Part shown: in pieces, positions 28,509 through 37,574 of the stretch
Layout: each line of letters opens with the position of its first letter
How positions within the stretch are numbered: the stretch's first letter is position 1
NCBI RefSeq assembly: GCF_001426525.1
Contig: NZ_LMEW01000015.1
Span: forward strand, 27,072-91,071
Direction: 5' to 3'
DNA: 64,000 nt
Source: Massilia sp. Root133
GTDB taxonomy: Bacteria; Pseudomonadota; Gammaproteobacteria; Burkholderiales; Burkholderiaceae_D
Translations under genes and position numbers: made by a program
Notes under the pieces: model-generated
The model's input: the letters and a program-made list of their open reading frames with translations, nothing else
The model's database searches: none
What the model was told of the DNA's origin: nothing

Positions 28509-30433
28509 TGCGCCGCTTTCACGAGCGGCAGTTCGACATAGCTGCTGTGGTAGATGCGCTGCGTGGCCTTGCGGTAGTCGCCCGGCTGGGCGAAGAAGAT
28601 GTTCGGCACGAACGTCTGCGGATTGCGGTCGTACAGCGGGAACCAGCTCGATTGCACCTGCACCATGATGCGGTGGCCGGGCAGGAACACGTGGTTCGCC
28701 GTCGGCAGCTTGATGCGGTACGCCAGCGCCTTGTTCGGCGCCAGCGCCTTCGGCTTGTCGAAGCCTTCGCGGTAGCGGCCGCGGAAGATGTCGCCCGCGA
28801 CCATCAGCTGGTAGCCGCCCAGCGCCGGCTGCGATCCCACCTGGTCCGGGTACACGTCGATCAGCTTCACGACCCAGTCGGAGTCCGTGCCGCTCGTCGA
28901 CGCGACGAGGTGCGCGACCGGCTCGCCGCTGATCTTCACGGGCGCCGTCAGCAGGTCGGACACGAACGTCGCGACGTCCGTGCGGCCCGACGCCTCGCGC
29001 TGGTCGTCGACGAGCCAGCGCGGCCACGTCTGCCCCTTCGCTTCGTCGTAGCCGTACGGCGGAATCGGACGCTGGCGGAAGGGCACGGGCTTGGCCGGGT
29101 CGGACACGTATTCGTCGTAGCCCTTCGCATCGGCCGCGCCGCCCAGCTGGGCCTTCTGGTTCGCGGCCAGGCGCAGCGCGACGGGTTCGACGGCGCCGCT
29201 CGGCCACGCGGCCAGGTTGCGCCACTTGTTCGTTCCGGTCTCGAACGCGGTCACCGTCGGGATCGCGGGTACACTCCCATCGCCTTTCAGGTAACGCGCG
29301 AGGAACGGTTTCAAGACCTGCTGGCGCCAGTACAACGCCGTGTCGCTGCCGAATTTCAGGGTGCCGAGCGTCGCGCCGTCGCCGATCGCGCCGCCGTGCG
29401 ACCACGGGCCCAGCGACAGGAACACCTTGTTCTCCGTGTCGTGCGGCTTGATCGCCTTCCACACGGCGACGGCGCCGTAGATGTCTTCCGCGTCCCAGTA
29501 ACTGTGCACGAGGAGCGTCGGCACCGTGACGGGCTGGCGCGCGAGGATAGTATCCATCGCCTGCTGCTGCCAGAACGCGTCGTACGCCGGATGCGCGACG
29601 ACCTTGTTCCAGAAACCGCTCTGTTCCAGGCCCCGTTCGCGGCCCAGCGCGCCCGCGGAACCGGCGCGCAGGTACATGTCGTAGTCGTCGTAGTTCGTGA
29701 CGGGCCACTTGGCCGTGTTCGCGCGCGTGACGACCTGTTCTAGCATGTACGACATATTGATCTGCCGGAAGGCGCCGTTGTGGAACCAGTCGTCGCCCTT
29801 CCAGCCGTCCACCATCGGATTCATCGGCACCGCGACCTTCAGCGCCGGGTGCGGATTCACGAGCGCCATCAGCGGCAGGAAGCCGTCGTACGAAATGCCG
29901 ATGATGCCCACGCGGCCGTTCGTCTCGGGGACGTTCTTCGTCAGCCACTCGATCGTGTCGTACGTGTCGGTCGAGTGGTCGACGGGCGTCGGGTTCAGCG
30001 GGCCATGCAGCGGGCGGTTCATCACGTAGTCGCCTTCGGAACCGTATTTGCCGCGCACGTCCTGCACGACGCGGATATAGCCTTCTCCGGCGATGACGTC
30101 GGCCGCGTTGTCGTAGCCGGTCAGGATCGTCTCCAGGTCGGCGCTGTCCGCGTGGTTCACGAGGCTGGACGCATCGTAGGGCGTGCGCGTGAGCAGGATG
30201 GGTGCGTTCTGCACGCCCTTCGGCACGATGATGATGGTGTTCAGCTTCGTCCCGTCGCGCATCGCGATCATCACGGTGCGCTTCACGTAGTTGAAGCCGG
30301 CGTCGGGCGCCCTGAATTCGGCCGGGGTCTCGGAAGGGAGTTCCGCATACTGCGGCGCCGTCTGCGCGTGCGCGAAACCGGCGAGCGCCACTGCACCGAT
30401 GAGCGGCGCGAGGCGGACTGGGAATGACGTCAT
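28505..30433 (-). CDS. CocE/NonD family hydrolase, secreted
   Basis: A 642-residue alpha/beta hydrolase of the X-Pro dipeptidyl-peptidase/cocaine-esterase class. A signal peptide (about 1-23, ending FAHA) leads to the S15 catalytic domain, which has the nucleophile elbow GIIGISYDGFL near residue 200. The C-terminal jelly-roll (PepX_C; from about residue 420) contains ATTSGTDSDWVVKLIDVYP-like sequence (here starting ASTSG). Substrates may be acyl esters, beta-lactam derivatives or N-terminal peptides. AAGGA precedes the ATG. It forms an operon with the GFA gene. Confidence 0.9.
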   Translation of the reverse strand: MTSFPVRLAPLIGAVALAGFAHAQTAPQYAELPSETPAEFRAPDAGFNYVKRTVMIAMRDGTKLNTIIIVPKGVQNAPILLTRTPYDASSLVNHADSADLETILTGYDNAADVIAGEGYIRVVQDVRGKYGSEGDYVMNRPLHGPLNPTPVDHSTDTYDTIEWLTKNVPETNGRVGIIGISYDGFLPLMALVNPHPALKVAVPMNPMVDGWKGDDWFHNGAFRQINMSYMLEQVVTRANTAKWPVTNYDDYDMYLRAGSAGALGRERGLEQSGFWNKVVAHPAYDAFWQQQAMDTILARQPVTVPTLLVHSYWDAEDIYGAVAVWKAIKPHDTENKVFLSLGPWSHGGAIGDGATLGTLKFGSDTALYWRQQVLKPFLARYLKGDGSVPAIPTVTAFETGTNKWRNLAAWPSGAVEPVALRLAANQKAQLGGAADAKGYDEYVSDPAKPVPFRQRPIPPYGYDEAKGQTWPRWLVDDQREASGRTDVATFVSDLLTAPVKISGEPVAHLVASTSGTDSDWVVKLIDVYPDQVGSQPALGGYQLMVAGDIFRGRYREGFDKPKALAPNKALAYRIKLPTANHVFLPGHRIMVQVQSSWFPLYDRNPQTFVPNIFFAQPGDYRKATQRIYHSSYVELPLVKAAQ

Positions 30434-30491
30434 CGATATCCTTGGGCGTGTCGTGGGCGGCGCCCGCTACATTAGCACAAGGACCAGGCCT

Positions 30492-30866
30492 TCAGCCGTG
30501 GGCGGTACGTGGCGCGGCGTGCGGATGGTCGAGGTGGACTTCCCGCAGCACGGCCTCGAACAGCACCACGCGGCGCGCGCGCGGCAGCGCTTCCCACCAC
30601 GCGAGCGGGAAGGTCAGGCGCCGGTCGGCCATGCGCACGAACGCGTCGAAGCCGGGCTGCGTCTCGAGGAGCACGATGGCTTCAATCAGATGCGCGGCGC
30701 GCACCTCGATGCGCAAGCCGTCCTCGTTCGCATAGGCCAGCACGCGGCTCACGTCCGCCCACGGCACGACGGTGTCGTCGGCGGCGAAGCAGTCCGGGAA
30801 CACGCGCACGGCGGGGGCAAGCGCCGGCACCAGGCGGCGTTTGATACGGGCGAAGACGGACAGCAT
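30492..30866 (-). CDS. Hypothetical protein
   Basis: 124 residues, opening MLSVFARIKRRLVPALAPAVRVFPD. It appears soluble, with a mixed alpha/beta pattern and no recognised domain. The Trp pair AWWEALPRARRVVLFEAVL and a His-rich end (HLDHPHAAPRTAHG) stand out. AAGGAGG lies 5-6 nt before the ATG, strong support for real expression. Its start is 10 bp after the stop of the GIN-domain gene, so the two probably share an operon. Confidence 0.65.
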   Translation of the reverse strand: MLSVFARIKRRLVPALAPAVRVFPDCFAADDTVVPWADVSRVLAYANEDGLRIEVRAAHLIEAIVLLETQPGFDAFVRMADRRLTFPLAWWEALPRARRVVLFEAVLREVHLDHPHAAPRTAHG

Positions 30867-30876
30867 GGCAACCTCC

Positions 30877-32244
30877 TTACCGGGTCGTGTGCGAACCGCT
30901 GCGGTCGACGAGCAGCAGCTGGCCGCGCGCGACGGTCTTCGTGTCCGCGCGGTCGGGCTGGGAGACGACGTTGACCGAGGCGGTGCCCGGTCCGTGCACG
31001 ACGATGTCGGCATGGGCGGCCGTCAGGCCGTGGCCATCGAGGCTGCCCGAGCCCGCGATCTGGGCGTCGACCTGGGCAACACGCCCATCGATGCGGGCGT
31101 CGCCCGGACCGTTCATGCGCAGCAGCAGGCGCTTGCCGGACATGCTCGCCTTCAGGCCGCCGGAGCCCGACAGGGCCGCGTCCAGCGTATCGCCCACGTT
31201 CGCCAGCGTGACGCCGCCGGGGCCGCGGGCCCGCACCGTCGCCTTGCCCGCCTTGAGGCCGGCCGCATCGAGGTCGCCCGAGCCGGCCAGTTCCACGTTC
31301 AGGTCGCCCACCGTGCCGGCCAGCGCGACGTTGCCCGGCCCGTTCATGCGCAGCTGCGCCGTCCCGGCCTGCAGGCCGCGCACGGCCAGTTCGCCCGAGC
31401 CGTCCACTTCGCCGTCGAACTTGCGGATGGCGCCCGCGAGGCAGGCATTGCCCGGTCCGCGCTGCACGCTGCGCGCGCCGCCGTCGATGCGCAGGTCGCA
31501 CCCTTCGAAGTCGCCCGAGCCGGACATCTCCAGGTCCAGTTCGCGCGCGCTGCCCGACAGCTGGACGTTGCCCGGCCCGCGCATGCGTGCCGTCACCTTG
31601 GCCGCGCGCAGGCCGTCCGCTTCCAGGTCGCCGGAGCCGCCGGCCTGCACGGACAGCGTGCCGCTCACGTCGGCCAGTTCCACGTCGCCCGGACCGTTCA
31701 GCGCCAGGTCGACGTCGCCGGTTTTCAGGCGCCGCAGCTCCAGGTCGCCGCTGCCGCTGGACGTCACGGTCAGCTGGCGCACGGTGCCGCTCGCGTGCAC
31801 GTCGCCCGGGCCGTTGCCGGCCAGCGTGAAGCGCTCGGCATTGATGCGGTCGATCTCGACGTCGCCGCTGCCGGCCACCGTCAGGCGTTTGAGGGCGGAC
31901 GCGCCGATGCGGACGGTGACCGTCTCGCGGCGCTTGCCGAAGTTGAAGAAGAAACCGTTGCGCTGCACGGGGCGCACGACGAGCGTGTCGCCGCGCACGA
32001 CGGTCTCGATCTCGGCCAGCTGCTTGCGTTCGCCGCTCAGTTCCAGCGACGGCTTCGCCTGGGCGTCGATCACGACGTGGTAGGGGCCCGCCAGCTCGAT
32101 CGCGCTGAATGCCGTGATTGCGCGCTGTTCGGTGGCGACGGCATTGCCCGTGTCCTGCGGCCGGGCGAACGAGGCGGGCATCGTGACGAAGGCGCCGGCC
32201 GCGAGCGCGGCGGCCAGGACGGTGAGCTTGAGGGCGTTTTTCAT
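30877..32244 (-). CDS. Exported GIN-domain (DUF2807-like) repeat protein
   Basis: 455 residues with a signal peptide (MKNALKLTVLAAALAAGAFV...ASFA). Residues 40-120 resemble the start of a putative autotransporter adhesin head-GIN domain (ITAFSAIELAGPYHVVID, LELSGERKQLAEIE). From residue 125 to 420 there are 16 beta-strand repeats of about 19-20 residues. Their turns alternate strictly between GSG and GPG (positions near 125, 145, 164, 184, 203, 223, 242, 263, 282, 302, 321, 341, 360, 379, 398, 418). This predicts a long right-handed beta-solenoid in the periplasm or on the surface. The function is unknown. No clear Shine-Dalgarno is seen. Confidence 0.85.
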   Translation of the reverse strand: MKNALKLTVLAAALAAGAFVTMPASFARPQDTGNAVATEQRAITAFSAIELAGPYHVVIDAQAKPSLELSGERKQLAEIETVVRGDTLVVRPVQRNGFFFNFGKRRETVTVRIGASALKRLTVAGSGDVEIDRINAERFTLAGNGPGDVHASGTVRQLTVTSSGSGDLELRRLKTGDVDLALNGPGDVELADVSGTLSVQAGGSGDLEADGLRAAKVTARMRGPGNVQLSGSARELDLEMSGSGDFEGCDLRIDGGARSVQRGPGNACLAGAIRKFDGEVDGSGELAVRGLQAGTAQLRMNGPGNVALAGTVGDLNVELAGSGDLDAAGLKAGKATVRARGPGGVTLANVGDTLDAALSGSGGLKASMSGKRLLLRMNGPGDARIDGRVAQVDAQIAGSGSLDGHGLTAAHADIVVHGPGTASVNVVSQPDRADTKTVARGQLLLVDRSGSHTTR

Positions 32245-32380
32245 GGTGTCGTCGTTGTTGTCTGCGGCAGCGCCGGGAGACTGCACGATACGGCAGGCAG
32301 GACGCCGGCGCAGCCGGCTTTCGACGAATGCGCGAAAACGGGGGACAGGCTGCGGAAAACATGGAGTGGATGGCGTCGCT

Positions 32381-32458
32381 GTCATCCCCGCGAAGGCGGG
32401 GATCCATACGGCGCTGACCAGGATGCTCGGCATGGGTTCCCGCTTTCGCGGGAACGAC
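32381..32458. repeat. REP-like inverted hairpin pair
   Basis: Hairpin GTCATCCCCGCG-AAG-GCGGGGATCC (about 32381-32405) is followed 29 bp later by GGTTCCCGC-TTTC-GCGGGAACGAC (32435-32458) in opposite orientation. It is the same family as the elements at 5.5 kb and 52.7 kb, and lies just beyond the stop of the TraB-like gene. Confidence 0.75.
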
Positions 32459-32461
32459 GGG

Positions 32462-33430
32462 TTACTTGACGGCCGCGACCGTGAAGCCGGCCTGTTCCAG
32501 CTCATCCAGCAGCCCGCCGCAATCCGCATCGTCATGCCGCGCCGCGAACAGGTTGCGCACGGGGACCACGTAAAAATGCGCGCGCCCATCCGCCACCTTC
32601 CCCATGCGCGCGATCCAGTCGCGGTTGCGCGCGCAGACGAGGCCCGCGTCCAGCGGCGCCAGCCGGGTCAGCGGGCTCCCGTCGGACGGCGCGCGGCCGC
32701 GCAGCAGGGCGTCGAAATCGCGCGTGAGGCGCGCCGTGGCCGTTGCGGAGGGCGGCGCGCTGTCCACGACGTCCAGCAGCATCATCGTGCGGCGCGGCCC
32801 GGCGGCGCAGTAGGCGTGCATCATGCCCGTGCGGTAATCGATGTCGTGCACGGGGATGTCCGGGCGCGCGCGTACGAGGGCCTCGGCGACGTTGGCGCCT
32901 TGTTTGTGGTCCGGCGCGGCGGACGCGAGCGAGGCCGCCTGGACCCGTGCGAATTGCAGCAGCGTGAATTCGTCGCTCATCTCGATCAGGCGCGCCCAGG
33001 CTTGCGCCTGGGTGTCCGGGTCGGGCGCCTTCGCGAGCGCCTTGACGTCGAGGGCGTCGCGCCGGGCCATGTCGGCCTGCAGCGTGAGCGTGAGGATGCG
33101 CTGGCGCGCGTCGTTCAGCATGGCAATGCCTTGCTCGTCGAGCTGGTGCAGGTCGCATCCCGGTGTCGCCGGGCCTTCCTCGCCATCGCCCACGCCTTCG
33201 ACCGCCAGCGTGGCGGACGCGCGCAGCGCGGGCAGCACGGCGCGCGTGTAATAGGCGTCGAATTCGGCCGGCAGGCCGGCGGGCGTCGCGGCGAGCACGT
33301 ACAGCGTGGTCGTGCCATGGCCTTCGACCGCGTGCGTGGCTTTCCACAGGCGGGGCGTGGCGGCATGCGCCGTGCAGGCCGCCAGGGCGAGCGCGCAGGC
33401 GAGGAGGCGGGGGAGGCGGGCGGTCGTCAT
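32462..33430 (-). CDS. Divergent TraB/GumN-like protein
   Basis: 322 residues with a signal peptide (MTTARLPRLLACALALAACTAHA). The overall pattern matches the TraB/PrgY/GumN fold: an N-terminal LWKATHAVEGHGTTTLYVLAATPAGLP region, an acidic LAVEG strand, and a C-terminal RNRDWIARMG...GLLDELEQAGFTV ending. The two GxxH motifs that define putative metal-binding in the family are absent (AATPAG and VPVRNL instead). It could therefore be a non-catalytic relative or a different family. The start at 33430 agrees with the signal peptide. Confidence 0.6.
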   Translation of the reverse strand: MTTARLPRLLACALALAACTAHAATPRLWKATHAVEGHGTTTLYVLAATPAGLPAEFDAYYTRAVLPALRASATLAVEGVGDGEEGPATPGCDLHQLDEQGIAMLNDARQRILTLTLQADMARRDALDVKALAKAPDPDTQAQAWARLIEMSDEFTLLQFARVQAASLASAAPDHKQGANVAEALVRARPDIPVHDIDYRTGMMHAYCAAGPRRTMMLLDVVDSAPPSATATARLTRDFDALLRGRAPSDGSPLTRLAPLDAGLVCARNRDWIARMGKVADGRAHFYVVPVRNLFAARHDDADCGGLLDELEQAGFTVAAVK

Positions 33431-33635
33431 GCCGGCGATTATAGGTCGCGGCCGGCCTGCCGGCCGGGATCGCCTTGGCAGCATGACAACCGCGACCTGC
33501 TGCAGATGTGGCTGGAGCGCAACGACGTAGCCTGCCGGGCCATTACGCGCACGCCATCCCGGCGCACGCCTGGTGCCCGGCCGTGGCCGGAACGGAGGGC
33601 GAATGTCATAATGGGCGCTCGTCAAGGAGATCATC

Positions 33636-33821
33636 GTGATTCGCTACATGGGCACCCGCAAGAATGCGGAAGGTGCCTCCGTCTATATATTCATCGTCAA
33701 CGGCATGGAAAAGGAAGTGCGCGAGCACGCGCTCAAGCAGCATCCAGGCTGTTACGAGGCGCTGCCGGCCTCGGTGAAGGCGAAGATCGCCGCCAACCGC
33801 GCATGGTTGGGAAAATTGTAG
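33636..33821 (+). CDS. Small hypothetical protein
   Basis: 61 residues, opening MIRYMGTRKNAEGASVYIFIVNGMEKEVREHAL. It is basic and soluble, with no family recognised. The start is GTG, with a strong AAGGAGA 5-6 nt upstream, which supports translation. CATAAT at about 33607-33612 may be its -10 box. It overlaps the next gene by 19 bp. Confidence 0.65.
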   Translation: MIRYMGTRKNAEGASVYIFIVNGMEKEVREHALKQHPGCYEALPASVKAKIAANRAWLGKL

Positions 33822-34288
33822 GCCTGCTGGCTGCCGCACTGGCGCTCGTCGCGCCCGTGCACGCGCAGACCCAGGACAAGCCGCCGTCCACGTTCGGCCC
33901 CGTCATCGGCGCGGCCCTGCTGTGCCACGACCATCTCGACAACAAGTATTTCTATGCCTGGCTGAAGACCCATTTCGGCCCCGCGTACAAGCACGAAGGC
34001 GGCGCGTACTGGTTCCGCACGGGCGAGACGACCCTGTGGGGCGCGCCCGTCACCGAGGTGATGGTCAGCGACGACACGAGCGAATGGGTGTTCGTGGGCG
34101 CCGTCGCCGACGTGGCGCCGGACGAACTGGAACAGGCCGTCCGCAAGGCGGCGGGCGTGCGCCACCTGGCGGCCGATGCCTCGCCTTACCCTTTGCGCGT
34201 ATCCGTCCCCGGCAGCACGATCGCTTACTACAATGCCAAAAGCAAAATATACTGCGCGAAGTTCAAACCGCTGCCACCGCGCCGGTAA
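33803..34288 (+). CDS. Exported hypothetical protein
   Basis: 161 residues with a clear signal peptide (MVGKIVGLLAAALALVAPVHAQ). The mature domain contains two Cys residues (ALLCHDHL and KIYCAKF) that may form a disulfide, and Trp/Tyr-rich segments such as YFYAWLKTHFG and GGAYWFRTGETTLWG. I do not recognise the family. It starts inside the preceding small gene and ends 15 bp before gspA. Confidence 0.65.
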   Translation: MVGKIVGLLAAALALVAPVHAQTQDKPPSTFGPVIGAALLCHDHLDNKYFYAWLKTHFGPAYKHEGGAYWFRTGETTLWGAPVTEVMVSDDTSEWVFVGAVADVAPDELEQAVRKAAGVRHLAADASPYPLRVSVPGSTIAYYNAKSKIYCAKFKPLPPRR

Positions 34289-34303
34289 GCTTTTGGTATT
34301 GAC

Positions 34304-35893
34304 ATGTACACAAATTATTTCCACTTAAAACAGGCGCCGTTTTCCATCGCGCCCGATCCGCGTTACCTGTTCATGAGCGAACGCCATCGCGAGGCGCTCG
34401 CGCACCTGCTCTATGGGATAGGCAGCGGCGGGGGCTTCGTGCTGCTCACGGGCGAGATCGGCGCGGGCAAGACGACCGTGTGCCGCTGCTTCATCGAGCA
34501 GGTGCCCGACGACTGCCGCCTGGCTTATATCTTCAACCCGAAGCTGACGGTCGAGGAATTGCTGCAGACGATCTGCGACGAATTCCGCATCACCGTGTCG
34601 TCCGCGGCGGGGGTGAAAGCCTATGTGGACGCGATCAACGCCTACCTGCTCGACAGCCACGCGCAGGGGCACAACAACGTGCTCGTGATCGACGAGGCGC
34701 AGAACCTGTCGGCCCAGGTGCTGGAGCAGCTGCGCCTCCTGACGAACCTGGAGACCAGCGAGCGCAAGCTCCTGCAGATCATCCTGATCGGCCAGCCCGA
34801 ACTGCGCACGATGCTCGCGCGGCCCGAACTGGAGCAGCTGGCCCAGCGCGTCATCGCCCGCTACCATCTCGGTCCGTTGTCCGCCGACGAGACGGGCGCC
34901 TATGTCGCGCACCGCCTGGCCGTCGCGGGCGTGCAGGGCACGACGCCGGTTCCCGCCGCGCTGGCGCCATCGATCCACCGCCTGACGGAAGGCGTACCGC
35001 GCCGCATCAACCTGTTGTGCGACCGCGCGCTGCTCGGCGCCTATGTCGAGAACAGCCGCGACGTCACGCCGGCGATCCTGCGCCGTGCCGCGCGCGAGGT
35101 GTTCGCCGGCGACGATGCGATCGCCGGCGGTGCGCCGCGCAAGCCGCTGCGCTGGCCGTTCGTGGCCGGCGGCGTGCTGGCCGGCGCCGCCATCAGCGCG
35201 GCGGCGTGGCAGGCGGTGCCGCATCGTCCGACGCCTGCGCCGGCTGCGCCCATGGCCGTGAAAGCGCAGTCCGCGCCCGCGAAGGCGGGCATGCAGCCCA
35301 AGCCGCTGGCGCTGTCCACGCAGGACGACGCGCTGCGCGAACTGGGCGCGCTGTGGGGCCAGCAACTGCCGGCCGCCGCCGCGTGCGACGCCGCGCCGCG
35401 CACCGGCCTGCGCTGCTACCAGGGCCGCGGCGGCCTGTATGAACTGCGCCTGCTCGACCGGCCGGCCATCGTCGGCCTGCACGACGGCGCCCGGGTCGGC
35501 TACGCCGTGCTGACCGGCATGGACGACGACACGGCCACGCTCGCGATCAACGGCCAGCGCCACACGGTCAGCCTGGGACTGCTCGCGACCCGCATCGACG
35601 GCGAGTACACGACCTTGTGGAAGGTGCCGCGCGGTTTCCGCGACCAGGTGGGGCCGGGCGACAGCGGGCCGGACGTCGACTGGATCGCCGCCCGCCTCGC
35701 GGAACTGGACGGCAGGCGCGCCGCGCCGCCGGCCGGGCAAGTCCTGGACGAGCCCACGCGGCGCCTGCTGCGCGCGTTCCAGGTCAAGCAGAACCTGAAG
35801 GCGGACGGCCTGGCCGGTCCGCGCACCTACATGCGCCTGAACCAGCTGGCGGGCGTCGACGAACCGCGCCTGCTGGCAGCCACCGGGAAGTGA
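34304..35893 (+). CDS. gspA: General secretion pathway ATPase GspA (ExeA-like)
   Basis: A 529-residue inner-membrane AAA+ ATPase that, with GspB, remodels peptidoglycan so that the type II secretin can assemble. Walker A is LLTGEIGAGKTT near residue 52; Walker B is NVLVIDEAQNLS near 128. A single membrane helix lies near residues 284-305 (WPFVAGGVLAGAAISAAAW). The periplasmic part ends in a peptidoglycan-binding domain (about 440-520; VLDEPTRRLLRAFQVKQNLKADGLAGPRTYMRL is the typical repeat). It forms an operon with gspB, 1 bp downstream. Other Gsp genes are not in the window. Confidence 0.92.
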   Translation: MYTNYFHLKQAPFSIAPDPRYLFMSERHREALAHLLYGIGSGGGFVLLTGEIGAGKTTVCRCFIEQVPDDCRLAYIFNPKLTVEELLQTICDEFRITVSSAAGVKAYVDAINAYLLDSHAQGHNNVLVIDEAQNLSAQVLEQLRLLTNLETSERKLLQIILIGQPELRTMLARPELEQLAQRVIARYHLGPLSADETGAYVAHRLAVAGVQGTTPVPAALAPSIHRLTEGVPRRINLLCDRALLGAYVENSRDVTPAILRRAAREVFAGDDAIAGGAPRKPLRWPFVAGGVLAGAAISAAAWQAVPHRPTPAPAAPMAVKAQSAPAKAGMQPKPLALSTQDDALRELGALWGQQLPAAAACDAAPRTGLRCYQGRGGLYELRLLDRPAIVGLHDGARVGYAVLTGMDDDTATLAINGQRHTVSLGLLATRIDGEYTTLWKVPRGFRDQVGPGDSGPDVDWIAARLAELDGRRAAPPAGQVLDEPTRRLLRAFQVKQNLKADGLAGPRTYMRLNQLAGVDEPRLLAATGK

Positions 35894-35894
35894 T

Positions 35895-36521
35895 ATGTCG
35901 TACATCCTCGAAGCCCTGAAGAAGGCCCAGGCCGAACGCCAGCTCGGCAACGCGCCGACGATCCACGCGCCGCAGGCGTCGACGCCCGCGCCGGCGGCCG
36001 CCGCGGCGAGCCGCAAGCCGCTGTTCGTCGGCCTCGGCGCCGGGGCGCTCGTCGTCGTCGCGGGGGTGCTGGTGCTGGGGCGGCCGGCGCCGGCGCCGCA
36101 GACCGTCGCGCAGCGCGCGCCCGCGCCGGCAGCACCCGCGCCGGAGCCGCTGGTGGTGAGCGCGCCGCCAGCGCCGCCGCCCGTGACCGTGCGCGAACGC
36201 GCACCTGCGCCCACGCCCGCACCCTCCCGCCCGGCCCCGGTGCCGGTGCCGGCCGCCGCGCCGGCGCCCGTCGCGAAGGCGGCGCCGGAAGACAGCCTGC
36301 CGTTCCTGCAGCAGCTGCCCGACGCCCAGCAGCGCGACATCCCGCGCGTCACGTTCGGCGGCTACATGTATTCCGCCAACGCGGCCGACCGCCTGCTGAT
36401 CGTCGACAAGGCGCTGCGCCACGAAGGCGAGGAGGTCGCCCCCGGCCTCGTGCTGGAAAAGCTGCTGCCCAAGGCGGCCGTCATGAACTTCCGGGGAATC
36501 CGCTACCGTGTCGCCTACTGA
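35895..36521 (+). CDS. gspB: General secretion pathway protein GspB
   Basis: A 208-residue bitopic partner of GspA. The N-terminus [18 protein letters not shown] is the family hallmark. It is followed by a membrane helix (residues 38-56, [20 protein letters not shown]), a ~65-residue Pro/Ala-rich periplasmic linker, and the C-terminal GspB domain (from about residue 135) with VTFGGYMYS...[10 protein letters not shown]...[23 protein letters not shown]. It is co-transcribed with gspA. Confidence 0.92.
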   Translation: MSYILEALKKAQAERQLGNAPTIHAPQASTPAPAAAAASRKPLFVGLGAGALVVVAGVLVLGRPAPAPQTVAQRAPAPAAPAPEPLVVSAPPAPPPVTVRERAPAPTPAPSRPAPVPVPAAAPAPVAKAAPEDSLPFLQQLPDAQQRDIPRVTFGGYMYSANAADRLLIVDKALRHEGEEVAPGLVLEKLLPKAAVMNFRGIRYRVAY

Positions 36522-37044
36522 TTTCGCCGGCCGCGGGCCCGTGCTGGGCGTCATCGGATGGTCCGGCAGCGGCAAGACGACGCTGCTGGAACTCGTCGTC
36601 GCGCGGCTGGCCGCGTCCGGGCTGCGCGTCAACGTCGTCAAGCACAGCCACCACGACGTCATGCTGGAACCACCGCACAAGGACAGCGCCCGCATGCGCG
36701 CGGCCGGCGCGGCCGAGGTCATGATCGCATCGCCGTACCGCGTGGCCATCATGCGCGAGCTGCGCGGCGCCGCGGAGCCGTCGCTGGCCGAACACCTGGC
36801 ACGCCTCGCGCCGGCGGACCTGACCCTGGTGGAAGGCTATAAATGGGAGGCGCTGCCCAAGCTGGAGGTGTACCGGCCCGACGTCGGCAAGCCGCCGATG
36901 TTCCCGGGCGACCCGCACATCGTGGCCGTCGCGTCCACGATGGCGCGCCCGCAGGGGCTGGCGCCGCAGGTGGCGTGGCTGGACCTGCTCGACGCGGACG
37001 CGGTCTTGCGCTGGGTCAGGCAATTTAATGGTTTGCCCGCCTAA
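36508..37044 (+). CDS. mobB: Molybdopterin-guanine dinucleotide biosynthesis protein MobB
   Basis: A 178-residue P-loop GTPase that assists MobA in forming the molybdenum guanine-dinucleotide cofactor. The P-loop is [14 protein letters not shown]; further signatures are [28 protein letters not shown] and [17 protein letters not shown]. The start is GTG at 36508, inside the end of gspB (14-bp overlap), so it is translationally coupled despite its unrelated function. No mobA or molybdoenzyme is in the window. Confidence 0.93.
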   Translation: MSPTDFAGRGPVLGVIGWSGSGKTTLLELVVARLAASGLRVNVVKHSHHDVMLEPPHKDSARMRAAGAAEVMIASPYRVAIMRELRGAAEPSLAEHLARLAPADLTLVEGYKWEALPKLEVYRPDVGKPPMFPGDPHIVAVASTMARPQGLAPQVAWLDLLDADAVLRWVRQFNGLPA

Positions 37045-37137
37045 AGTTCCTGCCGGTCGTGTCGTTAACACGGGATAAGCGGTCGTGCGGGCGAACCCCG
37101 TGCTGGCCGACCGTCGACACACCCACCAGGAGCGCAT

Positions 37138-37338
37138 ATGGACGCCTTAGGTATCGCCAAGCTTGCCACCAGCATCGCCGACACCGGCATCCGCCAGGAC
37201 GTCGCCGTCGCCGTGCTGAAAAAGACGCAGGACATCCAGGCCTCGGCAGCCACCCAGCTGCTGGAAGCGGTGCAGTCCGCCGCGCCGACGCCGAACCTGC
37301 CGCCGCACCTGGGCAACCACATCAACACGACGGCCTGA
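37138..37338 (+). CDS. YjfB family putative motility protein
   Basis: A 66-residue small soluble protein of the YjfB family (annotated as putative motility protein). It opens [42 protein letters not shown], which is the typical whole-length pattern. The function is not established. AGGAG lies 7-8 bp before the ATG. It is followed by 236 bp without a gene up to the bufferin-like locus. Confidence 0.8.
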   Translation: MDALGIAKLATSIADTGIRQDVAVAVLKKTQDIQASAATQLLEAVQSAAPTPNLPPHLGNHINTTA

Positions 37339-37574
37339 CGCGCGCGCGTCAACGGAATTCCCGCCGCCCGCGTTATCGGCCCAGTACCCGGCACGACGGG
37401 GGCGGCCACACAATACCATCCGCTCAGCCGCCACCATCGGGCTGCCGCCAGCGACGACGACGTCCGGCGCGCAGCCGACAACGGCCGCCCCGGCCGGGTT
37501 ACTTTTCCACTCGTTACGCTCCGGCCGGGATAGAATGCCTGCCGTGTACTGACCTGCATTTCGGAGAATCCCCA

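Noticed and set aside
31000..31900. CRISPR-like periodicity
   Set aside because: The regular spacing comes from GSG/GPG codons in a repeat protein. The DNA units are not identical and there are no spacers.
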